64,000 nucleotides of DNA from Dryas octopetala. Lineage: Eukaryota > Streptophyta > Magnoliopsida > Rosales > Rosaceae. A program made the translations under genes and the position numbers. The notes beneath the pieces were generated by a model, which was not told the DNA's origin, did not search any database, and saw only the letters and a list, made by a program, of their open reading frames with translations. This document shows positions 11,246-22,252 of the stretch, piece by piece. The DNA lies in contig OY992832.1 of NCBI GenBank assembly GCA_963921425.1, positions 27,059,489-27,123,488 on the forward strand. Reading direction: 5' to 3'. Numbering within the stretch: the stretch's first letter is position 1; each line of letters opens with the position of its first letter.

Positions 11246-13485
11246 CACCCCCAAACTTAGACTTTGCTAGTCCTCGAGCAAAGAAAATAAAGAAAAACAC
11301 TCAAAGACTCAAAAACAAACTAACTAACTTTCCCAACAACTGATATCATGAGTATGACCAACAATAACATAGTAAAGCAAGGCATATATAACATTTATTC
11401 TTCAAATTCTAATACTGCTTCAAATAACATACCTTACTCCTCCATTGTGCATATAGGTCATTCTCTTCATAACCCAAGTGTTGGACAAGCAAGAAATAAA
11501 TCAACATATACAAAATAGATTCAACTCCAATCCTCACCAAGGCATACCCTCAACAATAAAGCACTCAAGAATTGGGTTGAATTTTGCACTCAAAAGATAT
11601 ATGAGAGAAGTTATGTAATCAAAGAAAAGTAGCTCACATATTAACATGAAAGATAGACACATTTGAAAGGAAACAAGATCTCAAGGAAGGAAAAATCAAA
11701 ACACTTGAAATAAAATCAATAACCATAAGCTCCCTTCCCTCCTAGACTCCACATTAAGAACTGCACTTCTCTTAAAATCAATTAGGGCTTCATAGGGGTT
11801 ATAATGAAGGCTTAGGGTAAGGTATGATATTGAAATGGAAGGGATAAACAAAGGGCTATAAACTATGGAATTGCAAGAACAATAGAACATTCTGAGGCAT
11901 ACCTTGCTTCTTTGCACATCATAGCTTGAACTTGAACACTTTTGTCCACTTCTTCTTTTGAAACCGTCCCTACTATTTCTTACTTTCTTTTTATTTTTCT
12001 TTTTTTCTTTTTGGGGCACGGTGTACATACAATCTCAGCACATTTTTGTATAAGCTATGCATTTTCATTTCTTTTCCACCTCAATCAATATGTAAAACAC
12101 ATTGCAATACCATAATAGGGTAAAACGAGTAAAAGGGGTATAGCACCCCCAAACTTAGGGTTTGGGTATTTAGTATGGGTAAACAAAGAAAAAGCTATGA
12201 GGCTCAAAAGGGTTAACTAGGGATAAAACACATAAGGGTTGGCTTTTTAGGCTATAGGTAAAACAAACATGGCCTAAAATCATCTTCTAAGATTCATGTA
12301 GTTATAAACATGCTTTGCCTAGAATAAGAAAGAAGTTCTAGTTCATTGATTCAAAAATATATACATTTCAAGCATTTGATCAAAAACAATGAGATCATAC
12401 AACGACTTGAATAACGAGAAAAGAATAGAGTCATGTACAACACTCGCGAAATGAAGGACAAGGCTCAAAACTTCACATGGGTCACATAAGTCTACTCTAA
12501 GATGCATATGAATTACTAAATCATGCAAATCACAACTCAAGTTCATGAAAATAAGGCCCAATCACATAGAATCATAAAATAGGTTATGGAACAATATTAG
12601 AAAAAGAAGAATACATATCATAGACACAATGCTAAACATGCTTCTCAAAAGTCATAAACAATCAATCAACTTGTTGGGGACTCAAAAACTAACCAAAACA
12701 CACAAAAAACTCAACTCACTTTAAAAACAATGTTGCAACAAAGTTCTAAAGATTCAATTCTATCATTAGGGTGGAATGAATTTTAGAAAATTGCATTTTG
12801 ATGTGGGATTTGACTCCCTAAGTTTTAAAAAAAAAGAAACAAAACCTCTTTTTTTTTTCTTTTTTTTTAAATGCCCTAGAGGACCGGACCTCTAAAGCCA
12901 AAACGAATTTTTTTTTATTTTTTTTTTTTTTCAAAATTTAAAAACTAAAAACCTAATAAACAAGCTACGACACCATTGCTTTCCCCCCAAACTTAAATGA
13001 TACATTGCCCTCAATGTATACAAATTAAATGCATGAATGCTCAAAATAAGCAATAGGGAAATTGCAACCAAATAAACACACAAATGAAATAAGACGGTCA
13101 AATGAAGCAAGAATAGAGGAATTGTTTACTTGCGGATGCAAGTTGGACACTCCAAGTGTAGGCGCGGCCTCCTTGGTCTCTATTGATCTCTTGGATTCTT
13201 GAAAAAGCTTGGGTTGCCTCCCAATTAGCGCTTGATTTACTGTCTTTCAGCCTGACATTGCCATTCCTCTACTTGCGTCTTCTCTTCCTCTTTCTCCCAT
13301 TGTTACTCTAGGCATCTACAAAAGCAAACACCAAATCAGTAGAGAATATGCTTGTAAAGTCATGCCATTTATTTAAACTAAAAACTAACCAAAAACAAAT
13401 CTAACTAATATATCCTAATTCTAATGATTAATCAAATCAATTCATTGATATTAGACACCATTCCCCGGCAACGGCGCAAAAAACT
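11246..13485 (-). other. Internal region c, non-coding
   Basis: Third internal unit, with the same polypurine modules and no gag. Its primer site (13462-13479) differs from the others by one base. No coding frame is supported. Confidence 0.82.
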
Positions 13486-13649
13486 TGTTGAATGTTTTCT
13501 TAGAACAAAATAAACATCTATTTCATTCCAAGTATACTCGCAAGTGCACGAATCGCATCAGTAGCAAAGCGTACAAGCACGAGGTCGATCCCACAGGGAA
13601 TGGTTAATACACAACAAATCAATTCAATTAATCAATAGAATAACTAAAT
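13486..13649 (-). repeat. LTR d, 164-bp fragment ending the array
   Basis: This starts with the standard LTR tip (TGTTGAATG on the plus strand), contains the 67-bp conserved block, and then stops where an unrelated LTR begins. It marks the right-hand breakpoint of the array. Confidence 0.88.
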
Positions 13650-14315
13650 TGTGGCCAGGACATTGTCTACAGTATGGGTATTAGTATGGTGTGAGTTTAA
13701 AGTACAAGTGTGTTGGTATATCAGTTATAAAGATAATTTCAGTTCAGATTGGTTATTTCTCCGCTTGGAAGTTTCATTGCTTTTTTAGTATATCGAGGTT
13801 CATTTGAGACGATTTTCGGAGCTGGATTTGTGAAAAGGTTTTAAAGCTGGGGGATTCCAAAGAGTGAGATTAGAGGGATTTCAAAGAGCGACGTGAGTGG
13901 AATTAGACTGTTTGTTGGATTTCTTGTGTGCATTTGTTTGCTAGGACTTGATTTGACTAGGACTTGGTAAATCTAGGCTTGAATCTTGAGGATGGAATTG
14001 ATGAATGGATTATGCATTGAGGTTATGAGTTAGGATGTGAATGATTCGAGATTGAGGTTAATAGCTGACGTTTAGGCAATTGATTTGCCAGAATGAGGAT
14101 TATTATTTATTGAGGGGAAGTTGAGGCAGTGAGACCTACTTTGTTTTGATTTAACTGATTTTATACAGTGATTTTTACCTACATGTTTTTGGGCTCACAC
14201 TTTGATTTAATTAATGTATTCATTTATTATATTAAGTGCATGGCTCATTCTTTGAAAAGAGGTTTAAAGGTCAAAGTTTCAATGTATTTATGGGCCCGAG
14301 GTTCGGGGCGTGTCA
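13650..14315 (-). repeat. Lone LTR of another Ty3/Gypsy lineage
   Basis: On the minus strand the 666-bp segment starts TGACACGCCCCGAACC and ends CCTGGCCACA, so it has TG...CA ends. The start resembles LTRs of plant chromovirus (Tekay/Del-like) elements. No internal domain is attached: one side is a cut LTR of the tandem array, the other an Athila-like RT remnant. The five bases on each side do not match, so it is not a simple solo LTR with target duplication. Lineage assignment is tentative. Confidence 0.55.
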
Positions 14316-16518
14316 TCTGACCACTGTGACCCCAGACTTCTTAGGAACCACCTGCACCAGACTCACCCATTTGGTTATATGATATTGGATAAATAATACC
14401 CACATCTAGCAACTTCAGCACCTCCTTCAGCACAACTTCCTTCATCACTGGGTTGAGTCTACGCTGAGCCTCTCTAGTCGACTTGGCTCCATCCTCCAAC
14501 AATATCCTGTGCATACACCTCGAGGGACTGATTCCCTTGATATCTGCAATACTCCACCCAATCGCTGTTTTGTGCTCTCTCAGCACTCTCAACAATTTCT
14601 CCTCTTCCTCTGCATTGAGGTTGGAAGCAATGATCACAGGTAATGTGCTTCCCTCACCCAAATAAGCATACTTCGGATGCTCAGGCAAATCCTTCAACTC
14701 TAGCTTAGGTGCCTGCAACACAGAGGGTACAAGTTTTGTAACAGAAACAGGTAAAGGCTCATAAGCAGAAATATACATACCTGAACAGCGGGGTACGGCC
14801 TCTAAGTGAGCCAAGATGCTCTCAACCTGCTCATCCTCATGCACAGCCATAAGGCTATGAATCAAAGCCCTATCCAAAGGATCACTGCTACAAGTCACAT
14901 TAAACACTTGTTGACAAACCAAATCCATAACATCCACCCTAAAGCACTCATGCTCATCATTGGGTAGTTTGAGTGCCTCAAACACTCTGAACTCAATGGT
15001 CTGTCCCTGCACATTCATAGTTAGTGTACACTGTTGAACATCAATTTTGGTACCTGCAGTGGTCATAAAGGGACGACCAAGTATCAAGGGTAATTATGCC
15101 TCATACATAGGTACGGCCTCCATTTCCAAAACTAAGAAATCAGTCGGCAATATCAATCCATCTACTCTCACAAGTACATCCTCCAAAATTCCTCTGGGGT
15201 ACTTAACTGATCTATCAGCTAACTGGATACTCACAGAGGTCGCCTTCAGCTCACCTAAATTCAGAGTCTCATACACAAAAAATGGCATTAAATTCACAGA
15301 AGCACCTAAATCAAGGAGAGCTTTCTCAAACCTACAATCCCCAATGATACAAGGGATAGTGAAGCTGCCTGGGTCCTTGAGCTTGGGAGGTAGCTTCCTC
15401 TAAAGCACTGCTGAAACCTCCTCAGAGACCTTCATTGTCTCGAACTCCATGAATCTCCTCTTGTTCGTGCACAAGTCCTTGAGGAACTTTGCATACCTGG
15501 GCACTTGCTTAATCGCATCTAGAAGGGGAATATTGATCTCCACCTTCCTGAATATCTCCATAACACCCTTCAGAGGGTCCTCTTTCTTAGCCTTCTGCAA
15601 CCTGCTAGGAAAAGGAGCATGTATAGTAACCAACTTAGAAGGGTCAGATTGTACCTGAGGTAAGGGAAAACCCTTGGGAGCTACGACATGGTTGCTTGAA
15701 GATGGCACAGAAGAGTCTAAGGTACCCTTAACAGGTTCGGCTATGATCTTAGGTGCATCTTCTGACTCGACACCTTCCTCAACAACTTCTTCTTCTTTTT
15801 TCCCAACTATCTTACCCCCTCTGAGAGTAATTGCATTCACCTGCTCATTGTTCTTGGGGTTAATGATCACTTGCCCTGGAAGTCTCCCTGGCTCTCTCTG
15901 ATTCAGTGCAGTAGCTAACTGGCCCATTTGTTGCTCAAGATTCGCAATGGCCCTATCAGTCTTTTGCATATGTGTCTCTGACTTCTGAATGAAAGGCTGT
16001 GTGCTCTGAGCCATGGACGCAATCAAATCTTCCAAGGACTTCTTCAGAGGCTGTTGTTGTTGATAGCCCTGATGTGCCTGATGTTGTGGAAATGAACCTT
16101 GAGGCTACTGCTGATTCTGGTTATTACTTCACCTGAAATTGGGATGATTCCGCCACCCTGGATTGTAAGTAGGGGAGAATGGATCATTCCTGGGCCTCTG
16201 ATTATATGAGTTCAGCTTGTTGGCCTGTTCTTGCACAAACTCAGGGAAATCGGCACCATGAGGGCAAGAGATCGTTTCATGTTCAGGTGTAGCACAAATG
16301 GCGCAAACCTCCAATGATGGAGCTCTCTGATTTAGGGCAAGTATGACATCCATTATTCCAGCCGAGCGATCTGCGCATTAGATGCAAAATTATTAGAAGT
16401 ATTGATCTCATTAACTCCAGCGCACTTACCTCTAGTATCTGAATCCATTGTTTCTCTGGCCATCTCTTCATAGAGGTCAGAGGCCGTCTTATTTCTGATA
16501 GAACCACCTGAAAAATTA
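14316..16518 (-). pseudogene. Athila-like gag-protease-RT remnant
   Basis: A fossil of a Ty3/Gypsy polyprotein, broken in several places and incomplete at both ends. On the minus strand it shows the end of the gag domain (SGGSIRNKTASDLYEE), a cysteine/histidine-containing stretch, and a spacer with NPKNNEQVNAITLRGGK typical of Athila-type gag. A retropepsin-like region follows, with LILGRPFM-type motif and flanks, then the first part of RT (IKGISPSRCMHRILLED). The rest of pol is absent; the lone LTR begins there. The same family occurs on the plus strand at 49919-50702. With 22669-23633 it could be part of one older minus-strand element interrupted by the pararetrovirus. Confidence 0.82.
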
Positions 16519-16531
16519 GGCTCTGATACCA
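16519..16531 (-). other. Viral tRNA-Met primer binding site at the insertion edge
   Basis: Minus-strand TGGTATCAGAGCC is complementary to the 3' end of plant initiator tRNA-Met, the conserved primer site that defines position 1 of caulimovirid genomes. Gag sequence of the Athila-like remnant follows within a few bases, so the site lies on the junction. Confidence 0.8.
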
Positions 16532-16995
16532 TTCTTTACCCAAGAATTAATCCCTTTTTAATTTATAAACTGGAATAGAAAGGATGTATAAAACAAACAA
16601 ACATATTACAATAAACTGGAAGATACAAATGTAAAATACAAGAAAGGTAAACATTACAACTTACAAATACATTTGGAACAGGAGACCTCCAAATTGGTCG
16701 TTACAAAGGAACTTTAAAACTTCAAACTTCACACAAACACTCGAAAGAAAAGAGGCCGAGTTTCTAACTCTGATCTCTCTGCCTTAGACTTAGAGGAAAG
16801 AGTAAATTTAAAACTTGTGATACCTTGGAATGAGAAGGGGTCCTCCTTTTAAAGGGGGAAAAGCAGATTCCTTCTTATCCTTTTAAGCGCACTCAAAAAA
16901 GGGAAAAGACAGGTGGGTAAAAAGGTGAAAGGAATAGTGACCCGCATTAAGATGAATAGTGAAAAGCCTTTTCAATAGTCTTAGCGGCCGACACA
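16532..16995 (-). promoter_or_regulatory. Viral intergenic region with probable promoter
   Basis: This non-coding stretch between the second viral frame and the primer site is where caulimovirids keep their promoter and polyadenylation signals. A TATA-like CTTTAAAAGG sits at 16845-16854 on the minus strand, with a CT-rich stretch just downstream. I see no reading frame. The promoter call rests on position and this motif only. Confidence 0.45.
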
Positions 16996-18045
16996 TCATT
17001 TGTAGAGATTGGGAAAGATTCCTTCACAGTCATCTTCATTATTTAGATGAGTGGTGTCTTCTTCTTCTGGCTCAGATGTTGACATTTTGTCTACCTCATC
17101 AAGGGCTTCTAAAAGATGCTGCCTGATGTCTTCTTGGGATAGAGAGGGATCAGCTGATTTAGCTGCTTTAATTTGTGAAATGAGTCCTTTAAGGACAGGA
17201 GCAGATTCCTTTTTAGATTGAGATGAAGAGGCTTCTTTGACCCCTATGATGATTTCGGTAACTGATTTTATCTTGAATCTAGGGGAAACAAGATGAAGAG
17301 TTTGGTATTTATCCCACCATTTTATAAATAATTGCCTTTTAAGGTGAGGGAGATAGATGAAATCATCTTCCTCAGGTGGGGAGATTTCATAAACCCATTT
17401 GAGAATCCAAATCATATCATAAAGATAGAAAAACCAAATAATTGCCTCCCAATACCCTGAAATATCAAAATTAGAGGATCTGAACTTGAAAAAGGAATCT
17501 TTAATTTCAAGAGGCAGGAGATCTATGGAAGGTCCCCAGAGAAGAAACCAGGCTTTAAACCAATTTGGAAGAGGTTTTTTATCCCTTATTTGAAAATTGA
17601 AAAACCAGGAGTGTGAGAAAATATCATTTTGTAAGCACAAAGCATTTTCCCAGGCATGCTGGTAATCAAAATAACTGAAATAATTTGGATAAATTTTTGG
17701 GTTTCTAAAACGTCTTTTAGACATTGGATTGGGACCCCAATCTTCCTGAGTCAATATCTTTAAGATATATAATTGGGAAAAACCAATGACCCTTTTAGAG
17801 TCGTTTCTATAGTTATGGGTTATTTTAACCGATCCAGTTTCTATAAGAATTGCTTCATAGAAAAACTGTTTCTTTCCTTCAAATTTAGGGTGTAAATGCC
17901 CTATCAAATATAACCTCGCTACTTCAGCTGGGTTTCTTTCTGAATGAACATCTTCAATGGGTCCGAGGGGGATTTCCATTGAAGGAATGTAAGGAGACCT
18001 TTTAGGTTCCTCTGGCTGCATTTTTTGCTTATTTTTCCCCTCCAT
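16996..18045 (-). CDS. Pararetrovirus second ORF, function unknown (349 aa)
   Basis: An ATG-initiated frame overlapping the end of the polyprotein frame by 17 bases, as in compact viral genomes. The middle is rich in tryptophan and aromatic residues (for example NWFKAWFLLWGPS about residue 160, and YWEAIIWFFYLYDMIW about 195-210). The C-terminal third is polar with an acidic tail (SEPEEEDTTHLNNEDD). I recognise no enzyme motif and no signal peptide. Position after RNase H matches the unassigned second frame reported for Florendovirus-like genomes. Part of a fossil element; the frame itself is open. Confidence 0.7.
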   Translation of the reverse strand: MEGKNKQKMQPEEPKRSPYIPSMEIPLGPIEDVHSERNPAEVARLYLIGHLHPKFEGKKQFFYEAILIETGSVKITHNYRNDSKRVIGFSQLYILKILTQEDWGPNPMSKRRFRNPKIYPNYFSYFDYQHAWENALCLQNDIFSHSWFFNFQIRDKKPLPNWFKAWFLLWGPSIDLLPLEIKDSFFKFRSSNFDISGYWEAIIWFFYLYDMIWILKWVYEISPPEEDDFIYLPHLKRQLFIKWWDKYQTLHLVSPRFKIKSVTEIIIGVKEASSSQSKKESAPVLKGLISQIKAAKSADPSLSQEDIRQHLLEALDEVDKMSTSEPEEEDTTHLNNEDDCEGIFPNLYK

Positions 18046-21000
18046 AGGACCTTTTAGATCCCTTGCTAGCTTCTAATTCAGCCTGTTGGCCCTGCAAATT
18101 CCTCCCCTGTAAGAATTCTCTAGTTAAAAAATCAGGGAGAGCATTGTCCTTTCCTTTAATATAATCAATTTGGAAATCAAAAGCAGAGAGAATAGCTTGC
18201 CATCTAGCAAATATTTGTTTAGAGGCTATATTTTTAACATCTTTTGTTAAAACATCTTTAGCTGCTTTGCAATCTACTCTGATCAAAAAGCTTTGATTTA
18301 ATAAATCACTTTCAAATTTAGTGACACAAAGAACAATAGCAAGAATCTCTTTTTTAATGGTTGAGTAATTCTGCTGGGCTGGTTTCCAGCTTCCTGAAGT
18401 GAACCTTACTAATTGTTCTTTACCTTGGATCCTTTGTTTTAGGATCCCACCATATCCCTGTTCTGAGGCGTCAATTTCTACTATTTTGAATGCCTCAGGG
18501 ATAGGAATAGAAAGACAAGGTAATTCTTTTGCCCTGGCTTTTAGCCTTTTTACTGCTTGAGTATGTTCTTTGGTCCATACAGGAGGTTTCTTTTTTAACC
18601 TCTGGTACAGGATCTTGTTTTCTTTAGCAAGATTTTGAAGGAAGTCTGCAATATAATTTAGGCTTCCCAAAAACCTTTGCAGTTGAGTTTTGTCCTTTAT
18701 TTCATCAGGAAATTTCTCTGCAAAAGCAATGGCCCTGTCAATTGGAATAATTGTTCCATGAAAAATGTTATGCCCTAAAAATCTTACCTTAGTTTGGAAG
18801 ACTTCCATTTTCTTGGCTGACACAACCAACCCTGCATCTATTATTAATTTTTTAAAAGTTTTAAGATGCTTGACATGCTGTTCAAAAGAATTTGAGTAGA
18901 CCAAGACATCGTCAATGTAAACAATGGTAAATGAGGAGTAAGGATTAAAAATTTCATTCATGATGTTTTGGAATTCAGAAGGGGCGTTCTTTAACCCAAA
19001 TGGCATTACATTCCATTCATAATGTCCAAAAGGAACAGTGAAGGCAGTTTTATACCTTTCTTGTTCTTTGATTTGAATCTGCCAATATCCTGACTTCATG
19101 TCAAATTTTGAGAATATGGTGGCTTTACATAACCTATTCAATAAATCTTTTTTATTAGGTATTGGATACCTAATCCATCTTAGGGCCTTATTTAGGGGCT
19201 TGTAGTTAATTACTAACCTGGGTACTCCTCTTTCTATTTCCGCAGCCTTTTCTACATAAAAGGCTGGACAGCTCCATGGAGAAGTGCTTTTCCTTATGAG
19301 CTTTTCTTCTAAGAGATCCTTAATCTTTGCTTTACATAGTTCCAAGTGGGTACTATTCATTTGAATAGGCCTGGACTTGGTTGGTATTTGGGCCTCCTTA
19401 AAGTCTGGTTCATATGGGAGTGAAACCTCGTGTTTTTTCCTGTTCCAGAAGGCATTTGGCAGATCAGCACATATTTCCCTTTTAAGGGTTTCTTCTATTA
19501 GTTTTACCTGGGCTTGGGCCTGAGGAGTCTTTAAGACTTGTTCTGTATTCCGATGTTGGACTTCTTCTTTTAGAGAGAAAAGAAATCTCTCTTTTTTTTC
19601 TATTTGGTCTTTTATATTATTTATGAATTTGACCTGTGGTTCTTGGATGAATCTGAAATGGATGTCAGACCCTAGGGCTGAAGCCATTATTCCTTCACTT
19701 GTAACTTGCATTGGGTAAAGCATATTTAAAAAAGGAGTTCCTAAGATGTAGTTTTGGGAAAGATCCCTTACCATAAGAAAAAGTGTTTCGAAACACATTC
19801 CTTGGTTGCAGACTGCAGCATTAGAAAGTTTGTAATTTATTTTCATCTTTTTACCATTTGCAGCATTTAAGGTTTGTGCAGTTTTTGTGAAGAATTTGGT
19901 TGGAACCATACCTTCCCTTAAACAATTTAGATCTGCTCCAGAATCCATGAGAGCCTCGGTGGTGAATTCATAATCCTGTCCAATCCTAATGGTTACTTCA
20001 ACGAACAATCTTTGGGAGAAAATCCTGTCTATTTGATTGATCTGATTTAGACCAGTTAGATCTTCTTCTTTTAGGATATCATCCTTTTCTCTCCTTTGTA
20101 TTTCTTCAGCAAAGTCTTCTTCAACTCCTTGCTCATCAAATCTTTCAGACAGCTGTGTTAGTTCTAAAAGATTGACTCTAGATTTTAGGTCTTTTACTTC
20201 TTCTTTTATATCATTAATTTCCCTTTTTAGGTCTGAAATAGAGGGTTCTTGAGTTTCTTTATTTTTTGAGATTTCTATCCTATCCACTATGTGTTGGAAA
20301 TTATAGGGTTCTACTGGGGAAGGAAAAGTACTTTCTCTTCTTTTTTGAGGTTGGGTTTCTTTAACCGTCCCTAGGTATTGTTCTAAGGCTGTTCTTTTTT
20401 GAACTGGGTCATCTATTTTATCAATCAAATCTAACAAAAAGCTATCTTGGCTAGTTAAGACATTTATCTCAAGATGCCTAACCTTTTTGCAGATGCATGA
20501 TGTCGATGAGTCGTTGCTACTTGAGCTTGAAATCTCACCTTCTGTTTCGTCTTCTAGACCCAAGATTTCTTCACTGGAAGTTTCTCCTGTATTTAGGAGG
20601 ATATTGAAGATTTCTTCTTTTGTGTCCTCATCTATTTGGAGTTTATTGATTTTTTCTTTCATTTTACACTCATTTTTATAATGTCCTATTTTTCCGCATT
20701 TGAAACAGGTTGGTGGTTTTTTAGATCTAAAATCTTTTCTTTTTAGAAATCTTTTTCTTTTTAGAAACCTATTTTCTTTTGGCTCTTTAGCCTCTTCTGT
20801 TTTTCGCCTTAAAAATCTTTTGTGTTTATGAAATTTCTTTTTTCTTTTAAAAAGATCTGAGGTTTTAGTAAACCCAAATTGTTCACAAAAGTCTCCCATT
20901 TCCTTACCTCTGGAAGATTTTTCTTTCTCTAAAAGTCCTTTTAACTTCATGTCTGTACATAGGGCTAGACCTTCTGCACAGATTTCTGAAACTAGATGTC

Positions 21001-22252
21001 CAAAGGTTAAATGGTTATAAGGGATATTTCCCCCATTTATGGCTTTAAGCCTGTTTCTTACCTTTTCTGCAAACAGAGGAGGAAGGCCGGAAATAAATTT
21101 CTCCTTCCAAAATTCCTGGTGGCAGTCAGACCTGGTATAAACTTTAGCAAGGAAGACATCTTTATACCATCTAAATTGGGATAGAGTAGGACACTTTAAA
21201 TTCATTAAGACTTCTCTAGACCTTTCATGCTGGAGATCAATAGATCCTAAGAAATGTAAAGTTATGGTATAAGCAAGAGTATTTACCCCGTCTTCTGCAG
21301 TTCCTTCTACTTCTCTTCCTTGTTCAGTTTTTATTACCCTTTTAGAGGCAAATAAAATTTCATTTTTTGTTTGTTCTGGTAGGAAGTCCCACCATCCTCT
21401 TAACTGTCCTGAGAATCCTGTCACAATAGCAGAAGCAACTTGGCTTTCACTATTACCTGCGGCTCTACCAACAGTAGCATACATTAGCATTTGTCTTATG
21501 ACATCAATTACCTGGTATTCTGTTCTTCCGTCGATGTTCCATTCCACAATAGATCCTGCATCGAATCTAGCCGTGTCAAAATGGAAATTTTCTTCAAATC
21601 CCATATCTACTGGTGTTGGCCTATGGTAATAATTTCTGCTTGGAGCCATAGGGATAGGATTACTTTTAAAATTTATTTTATTTACCTGAGCAGGATTATT
21701 TTCTTCGTGTCCTAAGAAGACTTCTTCCAGATCTTCTTCACTCCCTTCCTCTTCTTCTTTAGAGAGGACATTTACTACAGGGCTTTTTGCTCCATCTACT
21801 TTAGATGAAGTATCCTTTTTAATATCCAATCTAGCAAGTCTATCAAGTATTTCATCCATAACATCTTTTTGCTGATTAGAGGTGATAGGAGCTTTTAGCT
21901 TATAATTTTCCAAAGTTGGTGGTGGCTTAAACATGACCTCTTGGCTTACAGGTTTCGAAGAAGTGGAGGCTTCATGTTTCATCTGCTTAGGGCAGATTCT
22001 GTTTATGGAGTCTTCGATTCTTGAGGTCTGGGCCCCTAAGGATTGGAGATAAAGGTTGGTATAGTTTCCCTGAGAGAGAACATCTCCAATATGTTCCGTA
22101 GTGACTTTGTCTATTCTGGATAGAGCGTCAATTTTAAAAGGAGCAGCTAACCCTCCTTTTATCTCTATGGTTTCCATTGGTGGATGTATTGACCTAACTG
22201 TTTTTCCTTTTTTAGTTAGGTAAGTTTTGAAAGGGTTTTCTAAGGTATTCAC
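18029..22252 (-). CDS. Pararetrovirus polyprotein: coat, zinc knuckle, protease, RT, RNase H
   Basis: An open frame of about 1407 codons on the minus strand; coding sequence continues upstream of the stated start, which is not an ATG. Residues about 200-450 form a coat-protein-like region with basic tail, and CFKCGKIGHYKNEC at 516-529 is a CCHC zinc knuckle. A heptad-rich stretch lies at about 672-700, the aspartic protease is near 769 (LMDSGADLNC), and the ILGTPFL flap partner is near 836. RT spans about 960-1165 with YIDDVLVYS at 1112, and RNase H about 1258-1390 (EIDASEQGYGGIL). No integrase follows. The virus copies its genome by reverse transcription in the cytoplasm and integrates only by accident. 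This belongs to a fossil element. Confidence 0.88.
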   Translation of the reverse strand: MNTLENPFKTYLTKKGKTVRSIHPPMETIEIKGGLAAPFKIDALSRIDKVTTEHIGDVLSQGNYTNLYLQSLGAQTSRIEDSINRICPKQMKHEASTSSKPVSQEVMFKPPPTLENYKLKAPITSNQQKDVMDEILDRLARLDIKKDTSSKVDGAKSPVVNVLSKEEEEGSEEDLEEVFLGHEENNPAQVNKINFKSNPIPMAPSRNYYHRPTPVDMGFEENFHFDTARFDAGSIVEWNIDGRTEYQVIDVIRQMLMYATVGRAAGNSESQVASAIVTGFSGQLRGWWDFLPEQTKNEILFASKRVIKTEQGREVEGTAEDGVNTLAYTITLHFLGSIDLQHERSREVLMNLKCPTLSQFRWYKDVFLAKVYTRSDCHQEFWKEKFISGLPPLFAEKVRNRLKAINGGNIPYNHLTFGHLVSEICAEGLALCTDMKLKGLLEKEKSSRGKEMGDFCEQFGFTKTSDLFKRKKKFHKHKRFLRRKTEEAKEPKENRFLKRKRFLKRKDFRSKKPPTCFKCGKIGHYKNECKMKEKINKLQIDEDTKEEIFNILLNTGETSSEEILGLEDETEGEISSSSSNDSSTSCICKKVRHLEINVLTSQDSFLLDLIDKIDDPVQKRTALEQYLGTVKETQPQKRRESTFPSPVEPYNFQHIVDRIEISKNKETQEPSISDLKREINDIKEEVKDLKSRVNLLELTQLSERFDEQGVEEDFAEEIQRREKDDILKEEDLTGLNQINQIDRIFSQRLFVEVTIRIGQDYEFTTEALMDSGADLNCLREGMVPTKFFTKTAQTLNAANGKKMKINYKLSNAAVCNQGMCFETLFLMVRDLSQNYILGTPFLNMLYPMQVTSEGIMASALGSDIHFRFIQEPQVKFINNIKDQIEKKERFLFSLKEEVQHRNTEQVLKTPQAQAQVKLIEETLKREICADLPNAFWNRKKHEVSLPYEPDFKEAQIPTKSRPIQMNSTHLELCKAKIKDLLEEKLIRKSTSPWSCPAFYVEKAAEIERGVPRLVINYKPLNKALRWIRYPIPNKKDLLNRLCKATIFSKFDMKSGYWQIQIKEQERYKTAFTVPFGHYEWNVMPFGLKNAPSEFQNIMNEIFNPYSSFTIVYIDDVLVYSNSFEQHVKHLKTFKKLIIDAGLVVSAKKMEVFQTKVRFLGHNIFHGTIIPIDRAIAFAEKFPDEIKDKTQLQRFLGSLNYIADFLQNLAKENKILYQRLKKKPPVWTKEHTQAVKRLKARAKELPCLSIPIPEAFKIVEIDASEQGYGGILKQRIQGKEQLVRFTSGSWKPAQQNYSTIKKEILAIVLCVTKFESDLLNQSFLIRVDCKAAKDVLTKDVKNIASKQIFARWQAILSAFDFQIDYIKGKDNALPDFLTREFLQGRNLQGQQAELEASKGSKRSYGGEK

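Larger units (their letters stand above)
1..13649 (-). mobile_element. Tandem array of gag-less LTR retrotransposons
   Basis: The array reads LTR-internal-LTR-internal-LTR-internal-LTR fragment on the minus strand, with a period of about 4.55-4.59 kb. Neighbouring units share one LTR instead of each having two. LTRs of about 2.3 kb start TGATGAG and end AACA on the element strand. Each internal region carries a tRNA-Asp primer site and a terminal polypurine tract but no gag, protease, RT or integrase, so these are non-autonomous elements. The units are almost identical: a hand count gives about five substitutions between the two complete LTRs, so the array is young. The left end runs off the window and the right end is cut inside an LTR at 13649. 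Arrays that share LTRs usually come from unequal recombination between LTRs; that origin is inferred. Confidence 0.88.

Noticed and set aside
18029-22252. The long polyprotein as a Ty3/Gypsy pol
   Set aside because: No integrase follows RNase H, the coat-zinc knuckle-protease-RT-RNase H order ends there, and a second overlapping frame and tRNA-Met site follow as in pararetroviruses.
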